5,706 nt of DNA. Source: Gelria sp. (lineage in GTDB: Bacteria; Bacillota; Syntrophomonadia; Syntrophomonadales; Syntrophomonadaceae). Every line of letters starts with the position of its first letter. Position 1 is the stretch's first letter. Location of the stretch: contig DUMX01000161.1 in NCBI GenBank assembly GCA_012839665.1, positions 1 through 5,706 on the forward strand. The letters run 5' to 3'. The notes beneath the pieces were generated by a model. The model saw nothing but the letters and a program-made list of their open reading frames with translations. It was not told the DNA's origin and did not search any database. Shown here piece after piece: positions 5,581-5,706 of the stretch. The translations under genes were made by a program, and so were the position numbers.

Positions 5581-5618
5581 AAAGCGTCTACCCGCACCAA
5601 GGGGCAGACGCTTTTTTT
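5579..5618. terminator. Bidirectional intrinsic terminator between speB and rubrerythrin
   Basis: The stem pairs GCGTCT (5584-5589) with AGACGC (5606-5611) and, after an A-C mismatch, CCC (5591-5593) with GGG (5602-5604), around an eight-base loop. A run of seven T follows on the plus strand, and the five A before the stem read as U on the minus strand. It therefore suits both the polyamine operon and the convergent gene. It begins on the last bases of the speB stop codon. Confidence 0.88.
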
Positions 5619-5646
5619 GTCTTTCAGTGTCAAAAAATGCCTATTA

Positions 5647-5706
5647 CTAATAATTTTCAGCCATAACTTCATAATAACTCTGGGGATGATCGCAAGCCGG
5701 GCATAC
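5647..5706 (-). CDS. Rubrerythrin, C-terminal end only (gene runs off the window)
   Basis: Read on the minus strand, the window edge begins in frame with 19 codons and a TAG stop, giving VCPACDHPQSYYEVMAENY. This matches the end of rubrerythrin: the second CPxC knuckle of the rubredoxin-like Fe(Cys)4 domain followed by a HPxxYxE...AENY tail. Rubrerythrins are cytoplasmic non-haem iron proteins that reduce hydrogen peroxide in anaerobes. The diiron domain and the first cysteine pair lie beyond base 5706, so the exact subtype cannot be told. It is convergent with speB and shares the hairpin at 5579-5618. Confidence 0.82.
   Translation of the reverse strand, partial: VCPACDHPQSYYEVMAENY

Noticed and set aside
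1..5706. CRISPR array, tRNA, rRNA, prophage or transposase gene
   Set aside because: I looked for regularly spaced repeats, cloverleaf-like segments and transposase or integrase motifs and saw none.

Overview
The window looks like chromosome from an anaerobic, low-to-mid GC Firmicute, probably in Clostridia. The grounds are strong AGGAGG-type ribosome binding sites, two TTG starts, a minimal SufC/SufB-type Fe-S assembly pair, a lone FeoA, a rubrerythrin tail, and polyamine enzymes whose lengths match the Bacillus/Clostridia forms. This placement is an inference from gene content; no rRNA or other phylogenetic marker is present.

Layout. (1) 1-147: leader of unknown origin holding a GC-rich hairpin (40-61) and a small dyad-rich element (78-111), followed by feoA (148-372), a 74-residue SH3-like protein of ferrous iron uptake. 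(2) 373-635: a 263-base gap without a convincing gene. It holds a second, diverged copy of the dyad-rich element (509-530) and a good sigma-A-type promoter (559-587) with a palindromic operator candidate between its -35 and -10 boxes. (3) 636-3226: three genes read together: a SufC-type ATPase, a short SufB-type scaffold overlapping it by 11 bases, and a LysR-family regulator starting 19 bases further on. (4) 3227-3387: a 64-base near-perfect inverted repeat (3236-3299), probably a terminator and possibly a dispersed REP/MITE-like repeat, then a promoter with a perfect TATAAT. (5) 3388-5580: a compact polyamine operon: pyruvoyl-dependent arginine decarboxylase, spermidine synthase and agmatinase. 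(6) 5579-5618: a hairpin with U-tracts on both strands, serving this operon and the convergent rubrerythrin gene, whose last 19 codons occupy 5647-5706 on the minus strand.

How the genes work together. Upstream genes concern iron: FeoA supports Fe(II) entry, and the SufC/SufB pair is an ATPase-scaffold complex for Fe-S cluster assembly of the minimal (SMS-like) kind, with no SufD, SufS or SufU nearby. The linked LysR protein, together with a T-N11-A palindrome inside the sufC promoter, suggests autoregulation. The second unit converts arginine to agmatine and agmatine to putrescine, and transfers an aminopropyl group to make spermidine. The aminopropyl donor enzyme (SpeD) is not in the window. 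No phage, CRISPR or transposase gene is visible. The best candidates for new biology are the small regulatory DNA/RNA elements and the operon arrangement, not an unknown protein family.
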